A stretch of DNA of 64,000 nucleotides from Tubulanus polymorphus (Eukaryota > Nemertea > Palaeonemertea > Tubulaniformes > Tubulanidae), in assembly GCF_964204645.1 (NCBI RefSeq), contig NC_134026.1, positions 22,586,650-22,650,649 of the forward strand. Direction: 5' to 3'. Positions 28,271 through 43,329 of this stretch are shown here, piece by piece. Positions within the stretch are counted from its first letter, which is position 1; each line of letters begins with the position of its first letter. Under the pieces are notes generated by a model. That model made no database searches. It saw only the letters and a list, made by a program, of their open reading frames with translations, and was not told the origin of the DNA. A program made the position numbers and the translations under genes.

Positions 28271-31200
28271 TTTTTAGATAACTTAAGATTTGTGTGTGTT
28301 TTCGATTTCTCTTCATTTTCGTTTACCGTTGATTAAAACCTCGTTGCACAACATTTGCCTTTCTTGCAATTGTGTTGAAAGGACAGAATTCATTGAAATT
28401 AAAAACTTGGTGAAATCATGCCTTTTTACCGTTTTCCCCGATGCAATCTGAGGCACTTGTAAGACCGACTGCGTTTATTTCATTCAACTAACTTCTGGTT
28501 AATTTTCGTAACGTTCACAGTCATCGTCTGTCCGACGATACTTTGAGGCACGTGTTTCCTACTAGATAATATTTATTTATGATGAGAGTTACGCGATATT
28601 CGTAATATGATTTTCTGTCAGCAATTACCGCAGACCCACCAACGAGAGTGGAAGCATGAAACATTGACAGGTTTTATCAGCTGTTTTCATAAGAAGTTTC
28701 ACCAGCTAACTAGTTGAAACATTGTGCAGATAGCCGACTTGCAAGAAACGCTTCAAGAACGTCTTCGTTCGCCACTGAATTCTGAATGAACAAACTAAGT
28801 GTCTACATCAACGCGAAAAGATAATATACTCTCTGGCAAATTTAACTGTAGTTTATTGTTGTTTGTTAATAAACATGCTAAAAAGTTCCCGTACACATGT
28901 TCATTGTCACTTTTTATATACATTCCGTTGGGAGCTCTTACGCGCCAATGATAGGATGCACAAGTTAGACGCACAAAAAAAACAATACAATCTCCCAAAA
29001 AATGAAAACCTACAAGTTAGTCCTCGTTTTTAACTCACGCATCTCTTCATTGAAAGCACTTGGAATCTTTTCCGTTCACTCATGATATAGAGTACGTGCA
29101 TTTGGGAATTGAAGGGAATTGGAAGTATCAAAGGGACTTCGCTCACTCCTATTATTACACTTTCTTTAATCATGATGTTCTTTCCCTGGTTGCAACTGAC
29201 GATGTTATTTAATATATCGTCTGCTCACACTACCTTTATATCTAATTGCCATCTGGAATTGATGAAACCGCTAGTTTTCAACCACAAAAAAAAAAACATC
29301 TGATGCTCGATCGTAAATTCTGTCATAACTGCACGACTGCGCAGGCTACATCGTTTGAGAGGTCCGTTCTAAGAAGTAAACAATATCTATTTCATATTTC
29401 AAAGCAGTCCGAATTATATATATATATATAGGCGATAAATGTATGAAATTGATGATAGTGGCAATTTATAGACAACTATCATACAAGTATATATATAATG
29501 CATCTTTGGTATACATGACATAATGTAGAATTAGAATAGAAATATTTAATGTGAAATGCGCGTAAGTACTGATGTTAACGACACTCGCGTTGTCACCGGG
29601 TGCGACATCAGTATATATATCTGAAATATCATTATTCCCGTACGTAGCACGTAAGCTTGAATTATATATTCATTTAAGGCTCAGAATGATTATCCTGGTA
29701 CTTTAAAGTACTTTATATTGAAGTAAATTATCGAAATCAGAGAAGAAAAATTTCCGTCAGAATGTCTATACAAAACGAGGTCTTTGAGTCCCAGTATACA
29801 TACAAAATATTCCGACGTGTTGATTTGGAGTAAACTGATGGTAACATAATTGTACCAATTTTTTCGAGATAGTTCTGACAACCATTCATTTCCCCGGATG
29901 ATCATCGCTGATTAGTTAACGCGTGGAGGCTCTCAGCAGCTGGCACAGAAGTACAGTTGGAGTTTCTCGGATGGTTAATACGTGCGCTTCTTGTCGCGTC
30001 GTGTGTTTCGTAAAGATCGCTTGACAGGTAAGTCAAATTCTGTATGATATAATATAAAGCCTTTGACTCAAATTCAAATTTACGTAAATTTCCCAGCCAC
30101 CGAACTGGAGCATACTTGGTCGTATGATGGCTTTTGCGACATGAAGAGAAGTAGCGACTAGAACCCTGGCGTTTGGATCAATTTTATCATCATCATATTT
30201 ATTAATTTCTTTAAATATGGTTGTCGTATCATTTTACGGCGTATGCTTATTTTGCGATCCGCCACTTTCTCGAACGTTTACATTGTCATCAAATAAGGTG
30301 CACAAAAACCTGAACGTGTAGCTTTCATCATGAATTTCCTTATTACATTTCTAGCTACAAATCCGATACTTGAGTTCATCGACTTTTCCCGATGGTTTAT
30401 GAAAGACTTTCGGGTCCACAAACAATAGTCGTCAATCTCGGATATCGTTCATATCTGAAGACTGTTCAATCAATCAACAATATTGATTTTTTAGAAAAGA
30501 ACATTTCTAATAGGAATTCAAGTAGAAATTTACATCAATCCAGATCACCAAATATGTATATATCTGCAAATAGAGGGCCGTTTACCGGTATGTATATATA
30601 TTGCATAAACTATTTCACTTTTTGGAGACCTTGTGAGCTTCGTGCAATACCACGCTATTGGTTATGATAATAATGATAATCTTTATTTTTCAAAGAAATT
30701 GAAACAATTTATAACATAATATAAATACATGAATATAAAAACAAGGATGAAATGTATCGATATCAAGTGAAAGAATCCAGTGCCTGAGGTAACACGATAA
30801 CATTCACACACTAACATATTCAAGTATAGAAAGCAGGACTAAAAATGATTGTTGATGAAATAATGGTTGATGGACTAATAATAACGAATGCAATGATATT
30901 TACAATCTCTCGGATTTCTACATCAGATTGAGAAAGATGCGTTGTACGGAAACGTATTTGGAACTCGGTGATTCCCGGAGGAGATATCACGATGGAATTA
31001 TTTCGGTAAAACAAGATGCGTTCGATACTAACTCAAAAATATTTCATTGTCGATTCGACAATGGACATACGTATAATCTAGTTTTTACGTCCATGATTGG
31101 ACTAATTGGATAAAACTAACAAAACACAGATGGGACTCCACATGGTGCATCGATTCATAATCGAATGTGAGATTCTGATGAATCGTTGTTTTATCTCTCG

Positions 31201-33570
31201 GGTACTGAATCACCGAGAAGATTCTAATCTAATTTTTTGCGTATTACACGGAAATATCATATTAATAACTCGATCGGTAATCGAGTTCACAGCGTTCAAC
31301 ACGTACATCCATTCGACTCGATCAAATTCTCTGTGAGTCCATTGATTCTAAAACAAATTTTAGAGTCCTGATAAAGGTTAACACTGTGGTCTTATCGAGT
31401 AGAGTGTATTCGATTAGAATCCATAATATCTGACTACCAACGACCAATAATCACTAACGATCACTAAGTCCGCAATTTCATACATCTTTTTTTCTACCAA
31501 ATAGATGGTCGCGACTGCTCTACATCTCCCTCATATCTCTCCCAGAGCTCTCTTCTCACTCTGAAATATCACGCCTAAACATCATCTTGGTTAATGATTA
31601 CATTCAGATTTTGGCTATATTTGGAAATTTTAACTCAACCCAATGATAACTGCACATCCTCAATTGGGTGATAAATTCCGAAAAATAATTAATTGCTGTG
31701 GAATTTCAAAACCAGAATTTCATCACAAGCCATGGAAATAAATGTTAGCGCTTTCATTGTCTTTCGCCTCGTGTGATTTGGGCTCACTTTAATCGCCATT
31801 TGCATTGGCTATTTTCTCTTCAACAGATGTGGATAAACAGAATATACCTCGATCGACGATGTTCGATGTTGATTGTCAGTAATTAGAAAGGATTTTTAAA
31901 TTACTGTTGTCAACAGCCGTTGATCCATACTTGATTGTCAACAGCCGTTGATCCATTCGATAATGCACAAATGCTTACGTATTCGATTGTCCACTAAATT
32001 CTGGATTAATAAGTAGCGAAATAGGGACATACCCTTCACGTGGAAATTTTCAAGTACCCCTGTTGATAGATTTATTCATTTGATTGGTACATTTTGTTTG
32101 ATTTGTTTGATTCAGTGTCCCTTACTTACCATACCTGCCAGGAGCTAAATAGGGGGGTTTGATTTTGAAATCGAAAATCAAAGTACAGATAAAGTTGTGT
32201 GATCGACGGTCGAAATTACAGAATTTTTTGTTTCAATCGAAGTAGGCCTACATACTTGGAGATTTCCTTTTTCCCAAGACATCTACGGCATATACTGGTA
32301 CCGAAGTCTATAGAATTAAATACAATGTATACATAACGTAGAATTTTTTATTCCGTAACTTCTTTCCCGTTTCTGTTTTACGCCATAGTTCATCACAAAC
32401 TGCATATTTCCCTTAGTTTTTTTGTTGACGTTATTTTTTTGGTCAAATATCATTCTATTCGACACCGATGTTCTGGGTAGTTTCGGTAAGCAACTCCACG
32501 GCGGAATGCCTTCTGTAAATATTTTTCAGCGTAACCAAAATAACCAAATCAGTTCATAAATGAAGGCAGCTCGCCCGTTCTTAATGGCAGAAAAACAGGA
32601 TCACTTATACAACGAAAAACTGTTAACGTATGAAAACAACCTCTGGCATGTTTGTACAACACTTCTTGTTATCGGCCCTACTCGTCGAAAAACATATTTC
32701 TAAAAGGAATAAGGGGGGTATATGATGCCATGGGTGATTGATACGATATTTAACAAATTGTATATGTGTATATGCGGACTTTTGTTTGCAGTCTGCATGT
32801 CAAAAACCTTTGAATAACATTTAGAAAATGCGCGGTATTTCGTTTGTTTTTATTCTTTACGCAACCATTCATCAAATTCTGGAACGTATCCGCCGCCGTT
32901 GTATCTCAATTTGTCTAGTTAAAGCGGTCTCGAGCACCTGACTCGTGCCTGTTAGTCGAACTCTCTCCCATACTTCAAATGAAGGCACTACCGACGTTTT
33001 GAGTTTTTTGTTTCGAAGTTTTTTTTTGTAAAGTATTGTTCGATTCTCATTTGTAAGTCTTCTACTATAGATCTATTTTCCCCATTCATTCCACGGGATC
33101 GAGAATTGCCGTAGTGAATGGATACTACAAACGTTATGAAAAACCCTATGCTGCTAATTAAATGGTACTGCCATTTTAAAATCCAAGCAAGAGATTATAC
33201 TTTCTCACAGTTTCCTGCCGTGAATTTAGTTAACTTTGACCGCTAACCAATTTCTAAAACGGCGTACCGGGCAGCTGTCTGCAGTTGCTGGATCGCCGGT
33301 TGTCAATATACGTTACGTTTATTCCTTGGTTGGTGGATATATTGCGTTTGCTCAAACAATTTGTTAAATTATCAGAATTCGAGAGATGACAAAAAAACAA
33401 CGTTATGACGATGAAGGAATCACCGGGGTCAGAAATATGTTACTTTATTTCACCTGAGAGCGGCATAAAATCTTCGACCATCATCACAGGATATCTGTTC
33501 TAACCCAAATTTCGCTGTGGCACAAAAACGCATAGAATCTTTTTTCTAAAGATGACAACAATTTTTTGCT
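28271..33570. other. Long non-coding interval, possible 5' UTR exon of the GT61 gene
   Basis: I saw no coding exon. GATCGCTTGACAG followed by GTAAGT at about 30026-30031 is a strong donor. It could end a non-coding first exon spliced to the acceptor at 33787. A (TA)n run lies at about 29416-29430. The phrase TTGTCAACAGCCGTTGATCC occurs twice at about 31907 and 31935. Nothing else could be supported. Confidence 0.35.
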
Positions 33571-33572
33571 AT

Positions 33573-33626
33573 ACTACGATTACGATTACGACGATTACGA
33601 TTACGATTACGATTACGATTACGATG
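33573..33626 (+). repeat. (GATTAC)n hexanucleotide microsatellite
   Basis: About eight GATTAC units with one ACG interruption, lying 185 bp before the GT61 start codon. Confidence 0.9.
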
Positions 33627-33810
33627 GCTATCAGTCCACCGCTTCTGCCAAACTTTCCAATTAAAATCTCCGATGTAATTACTTATTTCTTTTTTCGTTC
33701 ACTTTCCTCGCACGTCCTTGTCTATCTGCCTTTATTAAAGTGTCTTTGTATATAGGTATTGATAATTTTGATTCTTACGTATTTCAGAATAGTTGACGAT
33801 TGGATTCAAG

Positions 33811-35169
33811 ATGGTGATAAGAAAGCGTCAACTGAGGCAATTTCTTTTGATTGTGATGGGATTTTGGGGTGTACTTTTCATAACGCTTCGATTGTATACC
33901 GGGCCAAGCGAATTCATTTACATGCGGGATATCGCACTCGCAACAACTACCGTTACTTTTACGATCCCAAAACCGCTAAAACCAAAGGCGCCATTCTTTC
34001 AAAAGCTCGATGATGGCAAAATACCGTATTGTAACAAGTCAGTCGATGTTTACAACGAGATGATTTTAGTGTCAAAGGGCGCCGAGATAGAAACACGTTT
34101 AGCGGTTGGAAGTCCTGGCGGCGAGGATCCGACTAGTGTTCTAAACCGTAACGAACGCGACGAGCATTATACACTTTCCCCGGGTTTCTTTAGAATGACT
34201 TGCAATCAGTTTCGAGTGAAGAACAACTGGCGACGCAGCGTATTGCCGATTAAAAGAAGGACAGCGGACGAGACGAACTACGTGAATTACGTAGCAGGTG
34301 CCACGGTCATCGTGGAAAGGAATGAATATGCTAACGTCTATTGGACACTTATCGATATCTATAACGTGTTTATCGTTTTGAAATTTTTAGAATTCGATCC
34401 TGGTAATGCTGTTATACTCCTTCTCGACGGTCACCCGAGCGGTCCGTTAGATCCGTTATGGACAACTATATTCCGCTCCGTTTTACGGGTGAAAGACTTG
34501 AAACCGATCGCTAAATTTGAAACTTTAATCTGGATGTTCGATCGCAGCAAATCTCCACTATTGAAACAATCGCAACAACATATTCCGCTCATCGATAGAT
34601 TTCGCGAGTTCGTTTTGTCGAAATTCGGCGCGAAACACGCCGCACTTGCCGATAAATGCCGTGCAAATAGGACTTTGCAAATGACATTCGTTTGGCGGCG
34701 CGATTATCTGAACCATCCAAGGAATCCTGAAAAGATAATTGGTCGTAAGATATCTAACGAAGAAGAGCTTATATCGACTGCCAGGAGGCTGCATCCAAAT
34801 TTCGTGGTGAATGGGGTTCAGCTGGATGCGCTTCCGATACACGAACAGATATCAGTCATTGCAACTACTGATATACTAATCGGAATGCATGGGGCTGCTT
34901 TGGCCTTCAGCATGTTCCAACCTTGGGGCGGCGGTTTGATTGAGCTGTATCCGATGAGCTACGGAAGTTTCAGGAATTGGCATATGGAATATATCGCCAA
35001 ATGGAGCGGCGTTTTGTACGAATCGTGGCAAAGTAAGGTTATGTCGGATGAAAATATAATGACGAAGTCGTCATACATTCCGCCTTATACCGTAATGCGA
35101 TTCGTGAAAAATATGACAGATCGCATTTGCTCGAATCAGATTTTGAGGATAAGTACATATTCTGGATAA
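33811..35169 (+). CDS. GT61-family glycosyltransferase, type II membrane protein
   Basis: A single coding exon of 452 residues. The exon starts at an acceptor (TTTCAG ending 33787), and the first ATG is at 33811. The protein has a short basic cytosolic tail, one membrane anchor (about residues 11-27, FLLIVMGFWGVLFITL) and a lumenal domain. The C-terminal half carries the family hallmark TDILIGMHGAALAFSMFQPW (MHGAAL at about 359-364), followed by GGGLIELYP. GT61 includes EOGT, POMGNT2 and plant beta-1,2-xylosyltransferase. These enzymes transfer a sugar from a nucleotide donor to glycoproteins in the ER or Golgi. The donor and acceptor here cannot be read from sequence. There is no KDEL-type tail, so a Golgi location is more likely than for EOGT. 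AATAAA signals lie at 35288-35340. Confidence 0.85.
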   Translation: MVIRKRQLRQFLLIVMGFWGVLFITLRLYTGPSEFIYMRDIALATTTVTFTIPKPLKPKAPFFQKLDDGKIPYCNKSVDVYNEMILVSKGAEIETRLAVGSPGGEDPTSVLNRNERDEHYTLSPGFFRMTCNQFRVKNNWRRSVLPIKRRTADETNYVNYVAGATVIVERNEYANVYWTLIDIYNVFIVLKFLEFDPGNAVILLLDGHPSGPLDPLWTTIFRSVLRVKDLKPIAKFETLIWMFDRSKSPLLKQSQQHIPLIDRFREFVLSKFGAKHAALADKCRANRTLQMTFVWRRDYLNHPRNPEKIIGRKISNEEELISTARRLHPNFVVNGVQLDALPIHEQISVIATTDILIGMHGAALAFSMFQPWGGGLIELYPMSYGSFRNWHMEYIAKWSGVLYESWQSKVMSDENIMTKSSYIPPYTVMRFVKNMTDRICSNQILRISTYSG

Positions 35170-35536
35170 GAGTGTTATCTTGGTACCAAATACCAGTGCG
35201 TCGCCGAAACATAATGCAAGGGTTTTCGATGCAGCAATAACTTACTTACACATTCCTTGTATATCTGAGTCATTTAACGTTTTGTTTGAATAAATTATAA
35301 TATAAATTTTAAATAAAGTAAAATAAATAAATTAAATAAAGTTATTTGTTGCTTTGAAAGCGTTCCTGTCTATTTGATATAGTTCTAATTGCCAATATCA
35401 AGTAATTCTTTCTTGCTGAGTATGATTAACGCCTTAATGGAGCGTGCATGGTGCACGGAGAGATGGGTGCTGGATCGTTTTTAAGGATATGCTGACGGTA
35501 ACGTTTTTACTCTCAATTTCACATACTCGGTGTGTG

Positions 35537-35778
35537 TTAAACACACTCGCTACAACCACAATTTAATCGTCCAGGTATCGTTAAATCGATCTGAGCGCAG
35601 ATGTTTTCCTCAGATGAGTAGACGGTATGATTGTCGGGATCGATGTTGGACCATTTAAAGGATGTAAAGTTTGTATACAGTTTACAATCAAACTGCTGTT
35701 TAGAGGGCATAGGTTTACGCGTAAAGCAGATGGAAAATGGTAAATATTGTTTCACATGTTGCATCAGAGACGGTACCT
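35537..35778 (-). CDS. Candidate terminal exon of a Cys-containing secreted protein
   Basis: A possible acceptor (GTGGTAG) precedes VPSLMQHVKQYLPF. The frame runs to a stop after LTIPGRLNCGCSECV. It has a CxCxxC end and two NxT sites (NFT, NHT), which hint at a secreted cystine-knot or cytokine-like protein. No partner exon could be joined with confidence. It may be chance. Confidence 0.25.
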
Positions 35779-36496
35779 ACCACGGTTTCAATCACTGATA
35801 CTTAGCAATCAAAAATCTTTTAGTTTCCAGTTACATTACGATCGGATAAAAATATAAACGTAGTAAGTTCATCTATTTAGGTTGTTAAAAATCAGTTTGA
35901 CAGAGTGCTCTTTATATTAATAACGCCGCACAGAAGTTCGCCATTCAACCGCGGTCCGATCTGCAGGATTCTGATTCAAGATCAGATAATCGATGGCATT
36001 ATATTACCTCATTATTGCAATAACAACCTCAACAATTCGGTGTGCCCACCTTGTGGTACTAGCCATGACTTGTTAGTTTATTTCACGGAAAATACAAGAA
36101 TTTAAGAAATCATATGATCTTAATTTTCTTACAAGCACGATTTCAGAGGAGAAAATTATGTGAACTTACTAACTGCATGCCTTAAGTCGCGATTAGACAG
36201 TGACTTGGCCTGGCCAAATTGAGGTCCGCGAGTTAATTTTGGCCCAGCACATTCTGAAGTGTAAAGCACTGACTCACTCGATACTAACTGAACAATGCGA
36301 ACTGAATGCGGAAATCAAGTGCGGAAAAAGTGGCAATTACGTTGACCCGTGCGAAAGTTAGGCTCCGGGCCTGTCCGACATTTTCGTCGGGCCAAACAGG
36401 CACGCGGATCCATTTGGAACTCGCCCGGGCCAGAAATGCTCATGCCCTGACAGGATATGGAAAATCAGGGATTTTTTCACCCGGCTCGGTGGATGG

Positions 36497-36751
36497 CTAT
36501 TTGCACCAGTTCTTGGTCATATAACTAGTCTTTGGAGGAGTGATTTTGTCGTAGTTGGTCCCAACTTCAAAATCACCTCGCGTACCGGCCGATCCGGAAT
36601 GGCCCGCCGTTTCACCATGTACCGTACAGTAGCGCCACGATTCTCCTTTGGGCAACTGAGTGTCATTGAATTGAATTGAATGAGCCTCAAGGACGTAGAC
36701 CGATAAAACAATCCAAAACAATGTAATATTTTTGATACCACAATTAATCAC
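36497..36751 (-). CDS. Candidate internal exon with hydrophobic leader
   Basis: A clear acceptor (TATTTAG) precedes an open frame with a signal-like stretch (ITLFWIVLSVYVLEAHS). A polar segment with two cysteines follows, then a stop. The frame has no ATG at its start, so an upstream exon would be needed. It may pair with the exon at 35537-35778, but no donor is convincing. Confidence 0.22.
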   Translation of the reverse strand: MINCGIKNITLFWIVLSVYVLEAHSIQFNDTQLPKGESWRYCTVHGETAGHSGSAGTRGDFEVGTNYDKITPPKTSYMTKNWCK

Positions 36752-37007
36752 CTAAATATATCACAGGTAAGCCTGGAATCAGGATGCCGATAAATTAATC
36801 AATACGGTATTTTAAATGGAGCAGAATTTGGTTTTCTTGAAATCCGTTAGAAAAATACATCGTAAAGTGCTTCACATACAACAGTAACACAGTTCTCATG
36901 GTTCTGCTGAGCCTGGACCTGTTCTATTAACTATTCTATTAACTGTTGATGATGGTGCCGCCTGTGTTATGCATTATATTTTATCTATTTCAAATGAACT
37001 AACAGCT

Positions 37008-39096
37008 ATGTCTGTGGGAAGAACTGGTGGTCGTGTCATTCAAACATTCCGTGATGCATTCACATTTGCTACTAAAGATGTAACTCAGTGGTTTCCAGGG
37101 CATATGAATAAAGGTAAAAATGCATGAATAAATGAATATAGGCCTATTTCTTGCCTTATCATGTTTGAGGAAATATTGAATTTGTTCCTTTTATTATCTT
37201 TTTTGCAGGGATGAAACAAATGCAGTCAAAATTGAAGCATGTCGATTGCATTATTGAAGTGCAAGATGCCAGGGTATCCTTTGTAAACATAATTGGCTAA
37301 AAAAATTGCTGCCTATCTACCGTGTACATAACTTTTTAAAAAATCATGATCAAGCTAACTATAAAAGACTCGGCAGCTATCAACTGATTACAAATTATAT
37401 TGTGATTTACAAAATGACCCAGCTGGGTAGGAAAACAATGTATCATTTATTTAGCCGAACTAAAACTTGGACAGATTTAATAAATGTATCTTTATCCTTG
37501 ATTGCTGTGTTATCTCAGATACCATTTACAGGACGTAATCCTAAATTTGAGAGTCATCTTATGATCCGACCACATTTGTTGTTGCTGAATAAAGTTGATT
37601 TAGCAGATATGACTCGCAAATCTGAAATTGTCGCGAAGCTCAAAGAATATGGCGTCGGAAATATCCTCTTTGCGAACTCTAAAAGAGATTTTGATAATAC
37701 TATAAAATATAAGGTTCGTTCATCTGAAATCTTCAGAATTTTTTCATCAAATGAAAAAGATATCAACTTTTTTATTCTTATTATTCTTCATCCTGAAGCT
37801 GATACCGAAGGTTATGGAACTAATAAAGAACAGTCCAAGATATCATCGTCAAGAGGTAAGCTGATTACGGTAACATTCATGGGCTGTATGATTTATTGTT
37901 CCAGATTTATTACAATGGATTTTTTTCCATTAGGCCTATGACGAACTGAAACAGAAACCAAATTGAAATGTTGTGAAACATATTGAAGCTGGGTCCTGAA
38001 AGTTGTTCACAGAAGGTTGTTCAAATGACACGTCAAAATCTTTATCAATTCTATTTTAGAGTCAGGATTATAATCTACTCGTAATCGGAGTGCCAAATGT
38101 TGGTAAATCATCATTCATCAATTCGATGAGACGAATGCATCTTAAAAAAGGTGCGTCACTCGAAGTCAGTCGATAAGATTTTTAATAAAATGAACATGAA
38201 TATCATAGTATAATTTTTGCACAGGTAAAGCTACAAGAGTTGGGGGAGTGGCTGGTGTTACGCGAAGTGTTCTCGAAAAAATAACCGTATGTTCATTTAT
38301 TTCATTCCATATTTAAGAGATATTGGGTAATGATTAGTCGATATCATGGCAATTGGTTTAAATTTTTTTGTAGGTTAGCGCGTATCCTAGAATGTATCTG
38401 CTCGATACACCAGGAATATTGTCACCAGATGTACGAAATGTTGAAGTAGGAATGAGACTAGCTCTATGTTGTACGTATATGATGTTGTTGTTGGGGGGGC
38501 TGTATTCATTCAAAATTTGCTGAATTTATATAAACATGATATCCATTTTAGCTACATTACAAGATCACCTGGTTGGTCCTGAAATAATAGCCGATTATAT
38601 GCTTTACTGGTTGAACAAGCACAACCGATTTGAGTAAGAATTCATTTGATGACAAAGTATCGAAACTTTTCGATCTTCTTTTAGCTCGTAACCCATTGAT
38701 TTTTTTGGTTCCAGGTATGTGTCACATTATGGTTTAGAATCTCCGACTGATGACATAATGGAATTACTCGGACACATAGCAAAATCTAGAAACTACTCAA
38801 TCAAAATTAGATCTCTTACTCGTAAGTTACAAATACATGTTTACAGAATTATTTTTTTTCATGTGTTCAGCCAATTTTTCCTTAACTCCGCAGACATTGT
38901 TAGGGTTTGTGATTTTCAAGAGTAGCTTTGCAAACTCTGATAATTACATGTTTGTTTGTATATTGTAGAACTAGGGTTAACAATACGCCCGGATTTAAAT
39001 CGAACTGCTAACGTTGTGCTACAAGATTTTCGAAATGGGACGTTTGGAAGAATAATGCTAGATACAGACTATCTATCACAGGATAGCGAAACGTGA
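37008..39096 (+). CDS. MTG1: Mitochondrial ribosome-associated GTPase 1
   Basis: Ten exons: 37008-37113, 37209-37273, 37519-37713, 37799-37855, 38060-38150, 38225-38286, 38374-38470, 38552-38633, 38715-38821 and 38969-39096. They encode 329 residues, the usual length. The GTPase motifs are circularly permuted, as in the YlqF/MTG1 family: G4 NKVD (81-84) comes before the P-loop GVPNVGKSS (151-159) and G3 DTPG (203-206). WFPGHM near the N terminus and LIPKVMELIKNSPRYHRQE in the linker are family signatures. The N terminus is basic, consistent with mitochondrial import. MTG1 acts in assembly of the mitochondrial large ribosomal subunit. The gene converges on PIGA, 470 bp between stop codons. Confidence 0.96.
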
Positions 39097-39566
39097 CAAT
39101 GTATTTTTTTGTGTTCACTTGTTATGTGATCATGTATGTAATAAGTAATAATAAACTTGATTCTACTAATGAATTTTCTGGATGTGTGGATCTGAGGAAA
39201 ATTATCTGAATCAATGGACACCACATGAACCCCTTTGATGGCATCAATCGGTCTTAGCACATTGTAGGAACCTAGCTGAATCCAGCTACTGCTTACACAA
39301 GGCTTATCAGTATCACATGGGTGAATCTACGTTTATCCACTTAAGGAAGGTATTTTTCATATAGTAAATGTAAAACTGAAAGCAATTGTGTCTATCAAAT
39401 AACTATCAGACACAGCTGGGCCTTTTCCGTATGTCTAACTTACTCTGGGAAATGATTAACTGGGAATTCATCTATCCAAAAAGAAATGCAATACTGATTC
39501 ATAATACAAAATAAATTGCGTATATATATTTTCTTCTTTAAATTAATATAAACCTCTACATGGATA

Positions 39567-42531
<2,965 letters not shown>

Positions 42532-43329
42532 GCTGGAAGTGAAAAAAAAGAAAATATATTATTATTATTAAAAAAAAAGCAAACAAATTCATGAGTGGCT
42601 TACAACACGAAGAAAACTTTTGTGTATTATAAGATTTGTGATGAGTGCCATTTATTTCATGACTTGGCTTTGTTTGCCTTTTTGCATTGCCTATATATGT
42701 TCGCCCAAGAAAAGTCATCGTTATGTGGTTTTTCGATCCAGGAAAAAACAACTGAATTACCATATTCTATGTTTCATCTTCACATTCGCGATTGCCGACG
42801 TTGTGAAATTAAATTGAATGCGTCCACCATTTTGAAATCATGTGACCCCTGTCAGCTCTTTACCGATTATTTCCGCAACTCAAGGTCGTCGCGTACGGCG
42901 TTGTTTACTTCCGGGTTCCTGTCACTAATGAATTTAAGAATTATACCTGTCTAATTTCATTGGCTACAACCAACCAAGTTGCTCAAATAATGGTATATAT
43001 TTATGTATTTTGAAACCAAAGAGTTTGTTCAACCCACAGGGGCCTGATGCAAAAGGTTTTGGGCCCCAGTGTCGATCCCTAATTGTTTTCAGATTCTCTC
43101 TCAGACTCTCATAAAAAATCTCAACTCAACAACAATTAATCATCGATCAGACCCAGAGTTCATATTGCCATCTTTCAGGGATTTGCCCTCTGTTCATTTT
43201 TAAGAGGATGTTCATTTATATCATTTCTCATATCATTGTTTTGAATTGATAAAAGTCTGCTCACGCAGTGTAAATTATATATATATAACCAAAATCATTG
43301 AATTTCATTTATCAGCTAAAGAATGCAAG

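Noticed and set aside
33793-33810. Extending the GT61 protein by six residues to a TTG
   Set aside because: TTG starts are not expected in animal nuclear genes, and an ATG follows at 33811 immediately before the basic/TM anchor.
37306-37941. A 211-residue frame across two MTG1 exons
   Set aside because: It reads through introns. The part after 37713 uses the wrong frame; splicing at 37713/37799 restores the conserved LIPKVMELI sequence.
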